Shown: one piece after another, positions 1 through 6,620 of the stretch
Layout: each line of letters starts with the position of its first letter
Numbering within the stretch: the stretch's first letter is position 1
Source of the DNA: an uncultured Chloroflexota bacterium
GTDB taxonomy: Bacteria > Chloroflexota > Anaerolineae > Caldilineales > Caldilineaceae
Reading direction: 5' to 3'
Length of the DNA: 11,355 nt
Assembly: GCA_903858085.1 (NCBI GenBank)
Contig: CAIOHJ010000199.1
Coordinates: 1 to 11,355, forward strand
The notes under the pieces: model-generated
Seen by the model: only the letters and a program-made list of their open reading frames with translations
Databases searched by the model: none
Told to the model about the DNA's origin: nothing
Translations under genes and position numbers: made by a program

Positions 1-252
1 GTGGCGGTCGAGGGCGTTGAGGGTAATATTGGTCCGTCCCCCCACAAACCAGCGATGGTCAGGATAGTTCCACTCCATCACCTTTTCCCAGGGGGTGAAC
101 CAAGCCATGCGTTGGGCCCATTCCCCCCAGAAGCCGTCGGGGTCGGCCAGGCTGCGGGCATGCGCCCCGGCCAGGTCTTGCAACGTGGCCTGGGCTTTGA
201 GCCATTCTGGAGCGACCAAAAACTCCTGGTGGGTTGCAATCTGTTCGATCAA
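1..252 (-). CDS. Second acetyl-CoA synthetase-like AMP-forming acyl-CoA ligase, 5' part only (runs off left edge)
   Basis: The minus strand stays open from about 300 to position 1 and encodes the N-terminal (ACAS_N-type) domain of an AMP-forming acyl-CoA synthetase. The visible segment includes DGFWGEWAQRMAWF and FVGGRTNITLNALDRH. The latter closely parallels FVGGQTNIVHNALDRH in the complete synthetase just upstream, so the two genes are paralogues in tandem. No ATG is available in frame. I chose TTG at 252 because GGAGG lies at 265-261, 8 nt before it. GTG at 270 is the alternative but has no such site. The gap to the upstream stop codon is 40 nt, so co-transcription is likely. Only about 84 codons are visible, and the adenylation core and catalytic lysine are outside the window. 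Substrate (acetate, propionate or another short acid) cannot be decided. Family assignment is fairly sure; the start is moderately sure. Confidence 0.82.
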   Translation of the reverse strand, partial: MIEQIATHQEFLVAPEWLKAQATLQDLAGAHARSLADPDGFWGEWAQRMAWFTPWEKVMEWNYPDHRWFVGGRTNITLNALDRH

Positions 253-292
253 AGCAGTTGCCTCCGCCACAAAATGGCTACAAAAAGTTTGA

Positions 293-2206
293 TCAACCTT
301 CCAGCGTGCTGGTATCGCCGACAGGCTGGCCCAGCACCTGGGCTTTGAGCAGGCGACGCATAATTTTGCCGCTGCGGGTCTTGGGCAGCGTTGTGACAAA
401 GTCGATTGCGGCCGGGATGGCGATCGGGCCGACCTCGCTGCGCACATGTTCTTTGAGCTCGCGCACCAGCGCATCGGAACCGGCCACCCCGGCGTTGAGG
501 ATACAGAAGGCATGGATGACGTTGCCTTTGAGGTCGTCGGGAACCCCAATCGCAGCGGCCTCGGCGACGGTCGGGTGGGCTACCAGCGCACTCTCTATCT
601 CGGCGGTGCCCAGCCGGTAGCCGGAAACCTTGATCACGTCGTCCATGCGCCCGATGATCCAGAAATAGCCGTCTTCGTCGCGACGGGCGCTGTCACCGGT
701 GAAATACCAGCCCTGCTTGGAAAATTCTGACCAGTAGGTCATGCGGTAGCGATCGGGGTCGCCCCAGATCGTGCGTGCCATGCCGGGCCAGGGGTGCTTG
801 ATCACCAGGTAGCCGTCCTCGTTGGGGTCTGCCGTGCTGCCATCCTCACGCACGACGTCGGCCTGGACACCGGCAAAGGGGAGTGTACCGCTGCCTGGCT
901 TGAGCGGCACTGCCGGCGTCGGCGTGATCATAAAACCGCCAGTCTCGGTCTGCCACCAGGTGTCCATGATCGGGCAACGTTCGTGGCCGATGTACTTGTG
1001 GTACCAGCGCCAGGCTTCGGGGTTGATCGGCTCGCCCACTGACCCCAACAACCGCAGGCTGCTGAGGTCGTGACGGCGGGTCCATTCCTCGCCGAAACGC
1101 ATGAAGCTGCGGATGGCCGTAGGCGCAGTATACAGGAGGGTGATGTTGTATTTTTCGACCAGCTGCCACCAGCGGTCGGGCAGCGGGTAGCCCGGTGCTC
1201 CCTCGTACATGAAGCTGGTGGCCCCCAAAATCAACGGCGCGTACACAATATAGCTGTGCCCGGTGATCCAGCCTGGGTCTGCTGCACACCAGTAACGGTC
1301 CTCTTCCCGAAGGTCGAAGACATACTGGAGGGTGGTTGCAATGTGTACCTGGTACCCACCGCAAGTGTGCATCAGCCCTTTGGGTTTGCCTGTCGTGCCT
1401 GAAGTGTACAGAATGAAGAGGGGCTCCTCGGCATCCATCCGCTCAGTCTCGCAGACGGGGCTGGCGATCGGCAGCGCCATCAGCTCGTGCCACCAAAAAT
1501 CGCGGCCGGGTGCCATCTGTACGTTCTGGCCAGTGCGCCGGTAGACGATCACCTTCTGCACGACCGGGCTGCGGTTGACCGCCTCGTCGGTAATGTCTTT
1601 GAGGTTGACCGTCTTGCCGCGCAGCCAGGCGCCGTCACAGGTGACCACCACCTTGCTGCGGGCATCGGTGATGCGGTCGGCCAGCGCTTGTTCGGAGAAA
1701 CCACCGTAGACCACGCTGTGGATGGCGCCGATCTTGGCGGTCGCCAGCATGGCGATCGGCAGCTCGGGCACACGACCCATATAGAGGGTCACTGTGTCCC
1801 CACGTTTGACCCCCATGCTCTTGAGGACGTTGGCAAAACGGTTGACTTCCTTCCACAGCTTGAAATAACTGTAGGTGCGTTGCTCGCCGTTCTCCCCCTC
1901 CCACAACAGAGCAAGCTTGTTCTTGCGCCAGCTCTGCACATGGCGGTCGAGCGCGTTGTGGACGATGTTGGTCTGACCGCCGACAAACCACTTAAAAAAG
2001 GGTGCGCTGCTTCGGTCCAGCACAGTGGTATAGGGTTCATACCAGTCGACCAGCTCCTGAGCCCGTTGGTCCCAGAACGCCACCGGGTCCTCAATGGCCC
2101 GCTGGCGCAGTGCCAGGTAGTCGGGCACCTTGGCGTGGGCCACTGTTTCGGCAGATGGCAGATAGAGCTCTTTGCTGGCAGAGATGGCTTCCATGGCGGC
2201 TGTCAT
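293..2206 (-). CDS. acs: Acetyl-CoA synthetase (acetate-CoA ligase, AMP-forming)
   Basis: This cytoplasmic enzyme activates acetate with ATP to acetyl-AMP and then forms acetyl-CoA. The 637-residue length is normal for Acs. The N-terminal ACAS_N region is at about residues 30-90. The ATP/AMP-binding P-loop YTSGTTGKPKG is at 267-277. DTWWQTETGG at 415-424 contains the Trp pair that in Acs shapes the small acetate pocket. YFTGDSARRDEDGYFWIIGR at 501-520 carries the ribose-binding Asp505 and leads into the hinge and C-terminal domain. RSGK at 611-614 has the catalytic Lys614, the residue acetylated for regulation in other Acs proteins. The start ATG is preceded by AGGAGGA 8-9 nt upstream. A near-consensus promoter lies just upstream (2290-2262), and a paralogous ligase follows after 40 nt. 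Propionyl-CoA synthetase has similar motifs, so propionate use is possible, but length and motifs favour acetate. Confidence 0.95.
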   Translation of the reverse strand: MTAAMEAISASKELYLPSAETVAHAKVPDYLALRQRAIEDPVAFWDQRAQELVDWYEPYTTVLDRSSAPFFKWFVGGQTNIVHNALDRHVQSWRKNKLALLWEGENGEQRTYSYFKLWKEVNRFANVLKSMGVKRGDTVTLYMGRVPELPIAMLATAKIGAIHSVVYGGFSEQALADRITDARSKVVVTCDGAWLRGKTVNLKDITDEAVNRSPVVQKVIVYRRTGQNVQMAPGRDFWWHELMALPIASPVCETERMDAEEPLFILYTSGTTGKPKGLMHTCGGYQVHIATTLQYVFDLREEDRYWCAADPGWITGHSYIVYAPLILGATSFMYEGAPGYPLPDRWWQLVEKYNITLLYTAPTAIRSFMRFGEEWTRRHDLSSLRLLGSVGEPINPEAWRWYHKYIGHERCPIMDTWWQTETGGFMITPTPAVPLKPGSGTLPFAGVQADVVREDGSTADPNEDGYLVIKHPWPGMARTIWGDPDRYRMTYWSEFSKQGWYFTGDSARRDEDGYFWIIGRMDDVIKVSGYRLGTAEIESALVAHPTVAEAAAIGVPDDLKGNVIHAFCILNAGVAGSDALVRELKEHVRSEVGPIAIPAAIDFVTTLPKTRSGKIMRRLLKAQVLGQPVGDTSTLEG

Positions 2207-2261
2207 GGGTGGATTCCTCCTGCAGGATGGGTGTATGAAAAACAGACATCAATTGTAAAAC

Positions 2262-2290
2262 AGTATACATTCTTGCCCTGCTGCTGGCAA
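2262..2290 (-). promoter_or_regulatory. Sigma-70-type promoter for the acetyl-CoA synthetase genes
   Basis: On the minus strand TTGCCA (2290-2285, 5 of 6 to TTGACA) is followed by a 17-bp spacer and TATACT (2267-2262, 5 of 6 to TATAAT). The promoter starts 7 bp beyond the aminotransferase stop codon and predicts transcription from about 2255. That gives a leader of roughly 50 nt ending in the AGGAGG ribosome-binding site of acs. It suggests that the ligase pair can be expressed independently of the genes upstream. The match is seen directly; promoter activity is inferred. Confidence 0.6.
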
Positions 2291-2296
2291 GCAGCA

Positions 2297-3553
2297 TCAA
2301 ATGTGTGCGAAACGGCTCTGGGCGGCGGCCAGCGCAGCCCGGTGTCTGTACACCTTGGCAATGGCAGCCACGGCCTGGTCGATCCCCTCCTTGCCGGCGC
2401 GGAAGGTCGCCTCTCCCAGCCAGATGGCCTCTTGTTCGTAGGCGCAGGTCGCCACCGGCAGGTCGAACTGGTCGAACTGGAAGCGTTCCGGGTAGGCGGC
2501 AGGCACGGGCAGGCGCGAACGCAGGGGTTGGAAAAGCTCGTAGCGATGCATGGGTTCGTAGCCGATACTGGCGCCCAGCCCTTCAGCCCCCAACGCAGCA
2601 CAGATGGCGCGATGATCCACCCCCCAGAGTGCCGGGTCGACGGCAAAGATGTACAAAAAGACCGACCGTCGCGTGATGCGCGGGTCGGGGCGCAGCACAC
2701 GCACCCCTGGAAGTTCGCTCAACGCCTCGTCCATGTAGCGGACTGCAGCCTCCCGCAGCGCAGTCTGTTCGGGCAGACGCTCCAGCTGTGCTCCTGCCAG
2801 CGCAGCGTGCAGCTCGCTGCTGCGAAAGTTGGCGCCGAACAGCGTCACCGGTTCATTCTCGGCGGGCGGGCGGCCACAGTTGACAATGCTGGTCGCAGCA
2901 TGCAAGAGCTCGGGTGTCTTGCAGATCAAAATGCCACCCTCGCCTGCGGTCAAAAGCTTGGAGGATTGCAGGCTGAACGAGCCAAAATGGCCAAGTGTGC
3001 CCGCCCCCTGCCTTTTCCACTCCATCCCATGCGCGTGGGCGCAGTCTTCTACCACGATCAAGTTGTGGCGTTCGGCAATCTCCAGCAGCGCATCCATATC
3101 GGCCATCAACGATCCGACATGTACCGGAAGGAGTGCCCGTGTGCGTGGGGTGATGGCGGCTTCGACCGCGCGCAGGTCCAGGCAATACGAATTGGGGTCA
3201 ATATCGACGATGACCGGAATCGCGCCCGCAGCCATTGGCGCGGCCGCCGTGGCCTGAAACGAGTAGGCTGGCACGATCACCTCGTCGCCCCAACCGATGC
3301 CGGCTGCGCGCAGGGCGATCTCCAGCGTCACCGTGCCATTGGCCGCCAGGATCGCATGCTCGCCCCCCTGGAAAGCCAAAAAATTGTCCAGCAAGGCCCG
3401 TGTGCGCGGGCCTGGATAAGGAAATCCGCCCCACTGGCCCGAACGAACTACCTCGGCCACCACCTCCACCTCGCGTTCGTCGTGTACCGGCCAGGCTGGG
3501 TAGGGCGTTTGAATCTGCTTCTCACCGCCCAGAATTGCTAACGTCGAATCCAT
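2297..3553 (-). CDS. DegT/DnrJ/EryC1/StrS-family PLP-dependent aminotransferase
   Basis: This is a fold-type I PLP enzyme of the sugar and aminocyclitol aminotransferase family. Such enzymes usually transfer an amino group from glutamate or glutamine to a keto-sugar or keto-cyclitol in the cytoplasm. The 418 residues slightly exceed the common 360-400. N-terminal PVHDEREVEVVAEVVRSGQW (22-41) is typical of the family. ANGT at 71-74 fits the cofactor phosphate-binding segment. VVEDCAHAHG (167-176) supplies the Asp170 that pairs with the pyridine nitrogen. SSKLLTAGEGG (197-207) contains Lys199, the expected Schiff-base lysine. The start ATG has AAGGAGG immediately upstream. The gene follows the GH43 gene by 72 bp on the same strand, with no terminator visible, so co-transcription is plausible. 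No nucleotide-sugar, cyclitol or polysaccharide biosynthesis genes are beside it, so the substrate is unknown. Confidence 0.9.
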   Translation of the reverse strand: MDSTLAILGGEKQIQTPYPAWPVHDEREVEVVAEVVRSGQWGGFPYPGPRTRALLDNFLAFQGGEHAILAANGTVTLEIALRAAGIGWGDEVIVPAYSFQATAAAPMAAGAIPVIVDIDPNSYCLDLRAVEAAITPRTRALLPVHVGSLMADMDALLEIAERHNLIVVEDCAHAHGMEWKRQGAGTLGHFGSFSLQSSKLLTAGEGGILICKTPELLHAATSIVNCGRPPAENEPVTLFGANFRSSELHAALAGAQLERLPEQTALREAAVRYMDEALSELPGVRVLRPDPRITRRSVFLYIFAVDPALWGVDHRAICAALGAEGLGASIGYEPMHRYELFQPLRSRLPVPAAYPERFQFDQFDLPVATCAYEQEAIWLGEATFRAGKEGIDQAVAAIAKVYRHRAALAAAQSRFAHI

Positions 3554-3625
3554 TTGTCCTCCTTGGGGAGCAGCGGTTGTCCCTTGTTTCTCACTGAATC
3601 GGTGTTTGTGTGCGGCGCCAGGTAC

Positions 3626-4627
3626 CTACGGTTGCTGGCTGGGCAGGTATGGCCAGCCAGCAGCGTCCCAGCCCAAAGACTCGATCCGCAGTTTGGAGAT
3701 CCCTGCCTGGCGGGCATCGTAGGCATGATAGACAAACCAGTCGATCTTCCCTTCTCGATAAATTCCGTTGTGCCCAGGCCCCCGCCAGCGATCGTAGGCC
3801 TGCAAAATCAGCGTACCGCCCCCTTCAAGCAGCGGGGTTCCTGCTCGGTCCACGTAGGGTCCTGTGATTGCGGGCGCCCGCCCGACGCGCACGTTGTAGG
3901 TGCTTTGGAGCCCGCGACAGCAGGCGTCGAACGAGACAAAGAGATAATAAAATCCGTTCCGCTGCAGGAGGAAGGGGGCTTCGATCGCAGTGCCTCCTGG
4001 CCCATCGGCTGGCCGTTGGGCCAGGGGGTAGACCGTCGGGTCGTCAGGGTCGGGTTTGCCTGTCACCGAGTCCAGTTTGCGCAGCTGGATCCCGCTCCAA
4101 TAGGAGCCAAACACCAGCCACGGCTGCCCCTGTTCGTCCACGACCCGATTGGGGTCGATTGCATTCCAATTTTCTGCGCCGGTCGACGCAAGCACCAGAC
4201 CTTGGTCGACCCACCCATACTCTGGGTGGGTGGGGTCAAGCGTGCGATTGGTTGCCAGACCGATCACCGAACGCGGGCTGCCAAAGGTGGAAGCTGCGTA
4301 GTAGAGATACCACTCTCCGTTGAAAAAAGAAATATCGGGCGCCCAGAGATCGACCGCGCCGGGTATGGCCTGTTGGATCCAGGCTGGCGGCCGTTCAAAG
4401 ACACGACCGCACCACCGCCAATCGACCCGATCGGGCGAACAGATCACGATCACGCGGGAACCGGTGGAGAACACATAGTAGGTGTCGCCCTCTTTTGCCA
4501 TCCCTGGGTCGTGGATGCGCTGGATAAATCCGGTGGGCTCCAACACAACCGGGCTGGGGGCCGGCTCGATCGGCTTGCAGCCAGCCAGCCACAGCAGTGT
4601 CACCCCAAGGAACAAATTGAATTTCAT
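3626..4627 (-). CDS. GH43 arabinan endo-1,5-alpha-L-arabinosidase, exported lipoprotein
   Basis: This is a five-bladed beta-propeller glycoside hydrolase predicted to cleave the alpha-1,5-arabinan backbone of pectin outside the cell. With ATG at 4627 the protein has 333 residues. It opens with a lipoprotein signal ending in lipobox LAGC (Cys17), so it should be anchored to the membrane surface. Catalytic-type residues are all present: Asp40 in IHDPGMAKEG (base), Asp158 in NAIDPN (pKa modulator) and Glu216 in AIEAPF (acid). The GPGHN segment (283-287) carries the His that binds the central metal ion in these enzymes. WAPDISFFNGEWYLYYA and FVSFDACCRGLQSTY are strongly reminiscent of endo-arabinanases (GH43 subfamily 4/5/6 type). 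A GTG at 4651 would add 8 residues; neither start has a clear Shine-Dalgarno sequence, and I prefer 4627 because it gives a normal signal peptide. Candidate promoter and dyads lie upstream at 4698-4746. Confidence 0.9.
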   Translation of the reverse strand: MKFNLFLGVTLLWLAGCKPIEPAPSPVVLEPTGFIQRIHDPGMAKEGDTYYVFSTGSRVIVICSPDRVDWRWCGRVFERPPAWIQQAIPGAVDLWAPDISFFNGEWYLYYAASTFGSPRSVIGLATNRTLDPTHPEYGWVDQGLVLASTGAENWNAIDPNRVVDEQGQPWLVFGSYWSGIQLRKLDSVTGKPDPDDPTVYPLAQRPADGPGGTAIEAPFLLQRNGFYYLFVSFDACCRGLQSTYNVRVGRAPAITGPYVDRAGTPLLEGGGTLILQAYDRWRGPGHNGIYREGKIDWFVYHAYDARQAGISKLRIESLGWDAAGWPYLPSQQP

Positions 4628-4697
4628 CGTCGGTTTTGCAGCAGAAACCACCCATTTTGGCGGGTGAAGGAAACTGCTTTTCTCCTTTCGTAGAGAG

Positions 4698-4717
4698 ACA
4701 GTCTATCATCGGACTGT
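4698..4717. promoter_or_regulatory. Inverted repeat over the GH43 promoter, possible operator
   Basis: ACAGTC (4698-4703) and GACTGT (4712-4717) form perfect 6-bp arms around 8 bp. The element overlaps the -10 hexamer and part of the spacer of the candidate GH43 promoter, a typical repressor position. A second dyad, GCGGTT-GTACG-AACCGC, lies at 4730-4746 just upstream of the -35 element. No regulator gene is in the window, so the binding protein is unknown and chance occurrence cannot be excluded. Confidence 0.33.
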
Positions 4718-4728
4718 TCTGTCGCCAA
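4700..4728 (-). promoter_or_regulatory. Candidate promoter for the GH43 gene
   Basis: On the minus strand TTGGCG (4728-4723, 4 of 6) is followed by a 17-bp spacer and TAGACT (4705-4700, 4 of 6). Transcription would begin near 4693, giving a leader of about 65 nt to the preferred ATG at 4627. The spacing is ideal but both hexamers are moderate, which fits a regulated promoter. The inverted repeat at 4698-4717 covers its -10 element. Confidence 0.38.
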
Positions 4729-4729
4729 A

Positions 4730-4746
4730 GCGGTTGTACGAACCGC
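4730..4746. promoter_or_regulatory. Second dyad upstream of the GH43 -35 element
   Basis: GCGGTT (4730-4735) and AACCGC (4741-4746) are perfect 6-bp inverted arms around GTACG. The dyad sits directly upstream of the candidate -35 hexamer of the GH43 promoter, where an activator or second operator could bind. It could also fold as a small hairpin, but no T-tract of terminator length follows it on either strand. Confidence 0.3.
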
Positions 4747-4952
4747 TCTTTGACCTCCAGTGGGCCCGTTCAGCAGACAGCTCTCTGCCTTCAACCAGAG
4801 TGAAAGGAGGCGAGATTCCCCTGGCGTTTGCTGGGGGGAGTCTGTTCCAATTCAGGTTGTTCCAGCGATGGGTATACAATACAGCCCTGCGGTGAAAAGC
4901 AGAATCGATTCAAAAAAGTATGGTTGGCTGTTGTGTCGTAAAGGAGCCTTAT

Positions 4953-6539
4953 ATGACAAATGCCGGATTTCTTCCAGCTGTTCACCGTCGGCAGTTTCTA
5001 CAACTGCTGGGTGGATCGGCAGCTCTGATTGCTTTGAATGGCTGCACGATTCCCAGCGGGGTAAAACTGGCCACGCCTGCAGCGGGCGCGGTGGAGGCGA
5101 GTTCGCCACAACGGGGCGGCGTCTTGCGCCTTGTGTTCACCGATGACCTCCTGACTTTGAATCCAGGAACTTCTTCTACCTTTGCCGACGTCGATGTCGC
5201 AAAGATGCTCTACGACGCGCTGTTTTGGGTCAGCGAAGGAGAAGAAGGCGCCCCCATCTACCCAATGTTGGCAGAATCCTGGGAGCTGAACGAAGATGCG
5301 ACCGTCTACACCTTGCATTTGCGACCGAACGTTGTCTTTCAACATGGCACCCCTTTTACGGCCAAAGATGTCGAGTACAGCATCAACCGGATGTTGGATC
5401 CTGCTTCGGGGACGATTGCGGCTTCCTTGTCTATGGTCGAACGGGTGGAAGTTCTCGATGAATTGACAGTCAACATTCACCTCCGTGAGCCCAATGTGGC
5501 TCTCCCAATGGTGTTGGGGGGCCCCTTTGCCCAAATTGTCCCCCACGATCGAACGACGGAACAGCTCTCCGAGACACCTGCTGGCACTGGCCCCTTTGTA
5601 CTGGCGGAGTATGTGCCGGGTGAACGGATTGTCTTCAAACGCAATGAGAACTATTGGGACCCCGAACGCCCGTATCTGGATGAAGTGCAGGTAATCGTGA
5701 TCCCAGAAGTGGCGTCACAACTGGCAGCGCTGACGAGCGGCCTGGTCGATTTTTTGCAAAGTGTGAGTCTGGAAAATCTGGCCATCCTCCAAGAGTCGCC
5801 AGATGTCACCCTGCTGGAAGGGGTTCAGGGCTATTATCCAGTTTTTGCAATGCGTGTCGATCAAAAACCTTTCGACGATGTACGCGTTCGTCAGGCCATC
5901 AAGCATGCAGTCGACCGCAATGCCCTGCACAGTGCCTTGATGCTTGGGCGCGGCTCGGTAGGCAACGACCAGCCGATGGCACCCGGCACCCCCTTCTGGG
6001 CCGAGATTCCTCCGCTGGACTATGATGTTGAAAAGGCCAAAGCCCTGCTGGCTGAAGCAGGGTACAGCGACGGGCTGGAAGTGACCTTGACCATTGCGGA
6101 GATCGGGGGTCCGCGTATCAACGAGGCAGCGGTGGCCATCCAAGAAATGGTCAAGGCTGCTGGGATCACCGTGCTCCTGGAAAAGGTGCCTGCCAGCAGC
6201 TACTATGTCGAAAAGTACATGCAGGTGCCATTTTATATCAGCTGGTGGCCCACTTTGAGTGACCCAGAGACGGTCATGCCGGTGGCATTCACTGCGTCCG
6301 GCCTCTACAACGAAAGTGGTTGGAGCGATCCTCGGGCGGAAGAACTGATCGCAGTTGCACGGGGGGAGCAAGATGTTGAAAAGCGCAAGGCCCTGTATGC
6401 TGAGTTGCAGCAGCTCATCAGTGAAGAGGGAGGGGTCCTGATCCCGTACGTGGCTCCGCTGCTGCAGGCGGTGCGCAAGAACGTGCATGGCCACATTCCT
6501 GCGTTACCGACCGCAGCCCAAAAAATCTGGGTTGGATGA
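4953..6539 (+). CDS. ABC transporter family-5 substrate-binding lipoprotein (oligopeptide/dipeptide type), Tat-type signal
   Basis: This is an extracytoplasmic solute-binding protein of the SBP_bac_5 (DppA/OppA/NikA-like) family, 528 residues, normal in length. I start at ATG 4953 because AAAGGAG (4940-4946) lies 6 nt before it; an in-frame ATG at 4920 lacks such a site. The N-terminus has HRRQFLQLLGG (11-21), a twin-arginine motif, then a hydrophobic stretch and lipobox LNGC (Cys31). It is therefore predicted to be Tat-exported and lipid-anchored. Family signature sequence runs through about 105-146 (MLAESWELNEDATVYTLHLR, then a GTPFTAKDVEYSINRM-like stretch), followed by a long C-terminal lobe with a PFDDVRVRQAIKHAVDR segment. 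The ligand may be a peptide, nickel complex or oligosaccharide, and sequence alone does not decide. No permease or ATPase genes adjoin it. It is the only plus-strand gene in the window. Confidence 0.93.
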   Translation: MTNAGFLPAVHRRQFLQLLGGSAALIALNGCTIPSGVKLATPAAGAVEASSPQRGGVLRLVFTDDLLTLNPGTSSTFADVDVAKMLYDALFWVSEGEEGAPIYPMLAESWELNEDATVYTLHLRPNVVFQHGTPFTAKDVEYSINRMLDPASGTIAASLSMVERVEVLDELTVNIHLREPNVALPMVLGGPFAQIVPHDRTTEQLSETPAGTGPFVLAEYVPGERIVFKRNENYWDPERPYLDEVQVIVIPEVASQLAALTSGLVDFLQSVSLENLAILQESPDVTLLEGVQGYYPVFAMRVDQKPFDDVRVRQAIKHAVDRNALHSALMLGRGSVGNDQPMAPGTPFWAEIPPLDYDVEKAKALLAEAGYSDGLEVTLTIAEIGGPRINEAAVAIQEMVKAAGITVLLEKVPASSYYVEKYMQVPFYISWWPTLSDPETVMPVAFTASGLYNESGWSDPRAEELIAVARGEQDVEKRKALYAELQQLISEEGGVLIPYVAPLLQAVRKNVHGHIPALPTAAQKIWVG

Positions 6540-6549
6540 GGTTGTTTTT

Positions 6550-6580
6550 GCTGCCCGGCTTCCACAGAAAGCCGGGCAGC
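6550..6580. terminator. Perfect 12-bp hairpin between convergent genes
   Basis: GCTGCCCGGCTT (6550-6561) and AAGCCGGGCAGC (6569-6580) pair perfectly around a 7-nt loop. It sits 11 bp after the stop codon of the solute-binding gene and about 40 bp beyond the stop codon of the convergent P-II gene, so it probably ends transcription from one or both sides. A T-run precedes rather than follows the stem on the plus strand, and none follows it on the minus strand, so it is not a canonical intrinsic terminator. Confidence 0.55.
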
Positions 6581-6620
6581 AGGTCTCTGTAGGGGGCACC
6601 GGCCAGAGGATGAAGCGCTG

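Larger units (their letters stand above)
4628..4952. other. Divergent intergenic region between GH43 gene and solute-binding gene
   Basis: About 325 bp separate two divergently read genes. The left half holds the candidate GH43 promoter and two dyad symmetries (4698-4717 and 4730-4746). The right half, which should drive the solute-binding gene, has a possible -10 element in ggTATACAAT (4871-4880), but I find no good -35 element 16-18 bp before it. A short direct repeat GTTCCA occurs at 4844-4849 and 4859-4864. No RNA gene or credible small protein was recognised here. The open frame beginning at 4760 has no supporting start signals and overlaps the solute-binding gene. Confidence 0.5.

Noticed and set aside
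1487..3541. A 684-codon open frame on the plus strand
   Set aside because: It lies antisense to the acs and aminotransferase genes and crosses the promoter gap between them. Its translation resembles no known family, and it is explained by high-GC codon bias leaving the opposite strand free of stops.
3554..4693. A 379-codon plus-strand frame opposite the GH43 gene
   Set aside because: The minus strand has a complete lipoprotein signal and all catalytic GH43 motifs; the antisense product has no recognisable domains and no ribosome-binding site.
4920..4952. Upstream ATG start of the solute-binding gene
   Set aside because: It has no ribosome-binding site and would place 11 extra residues before the Tat signal; ATG 4953 has AAAGGAG at ideal distance.
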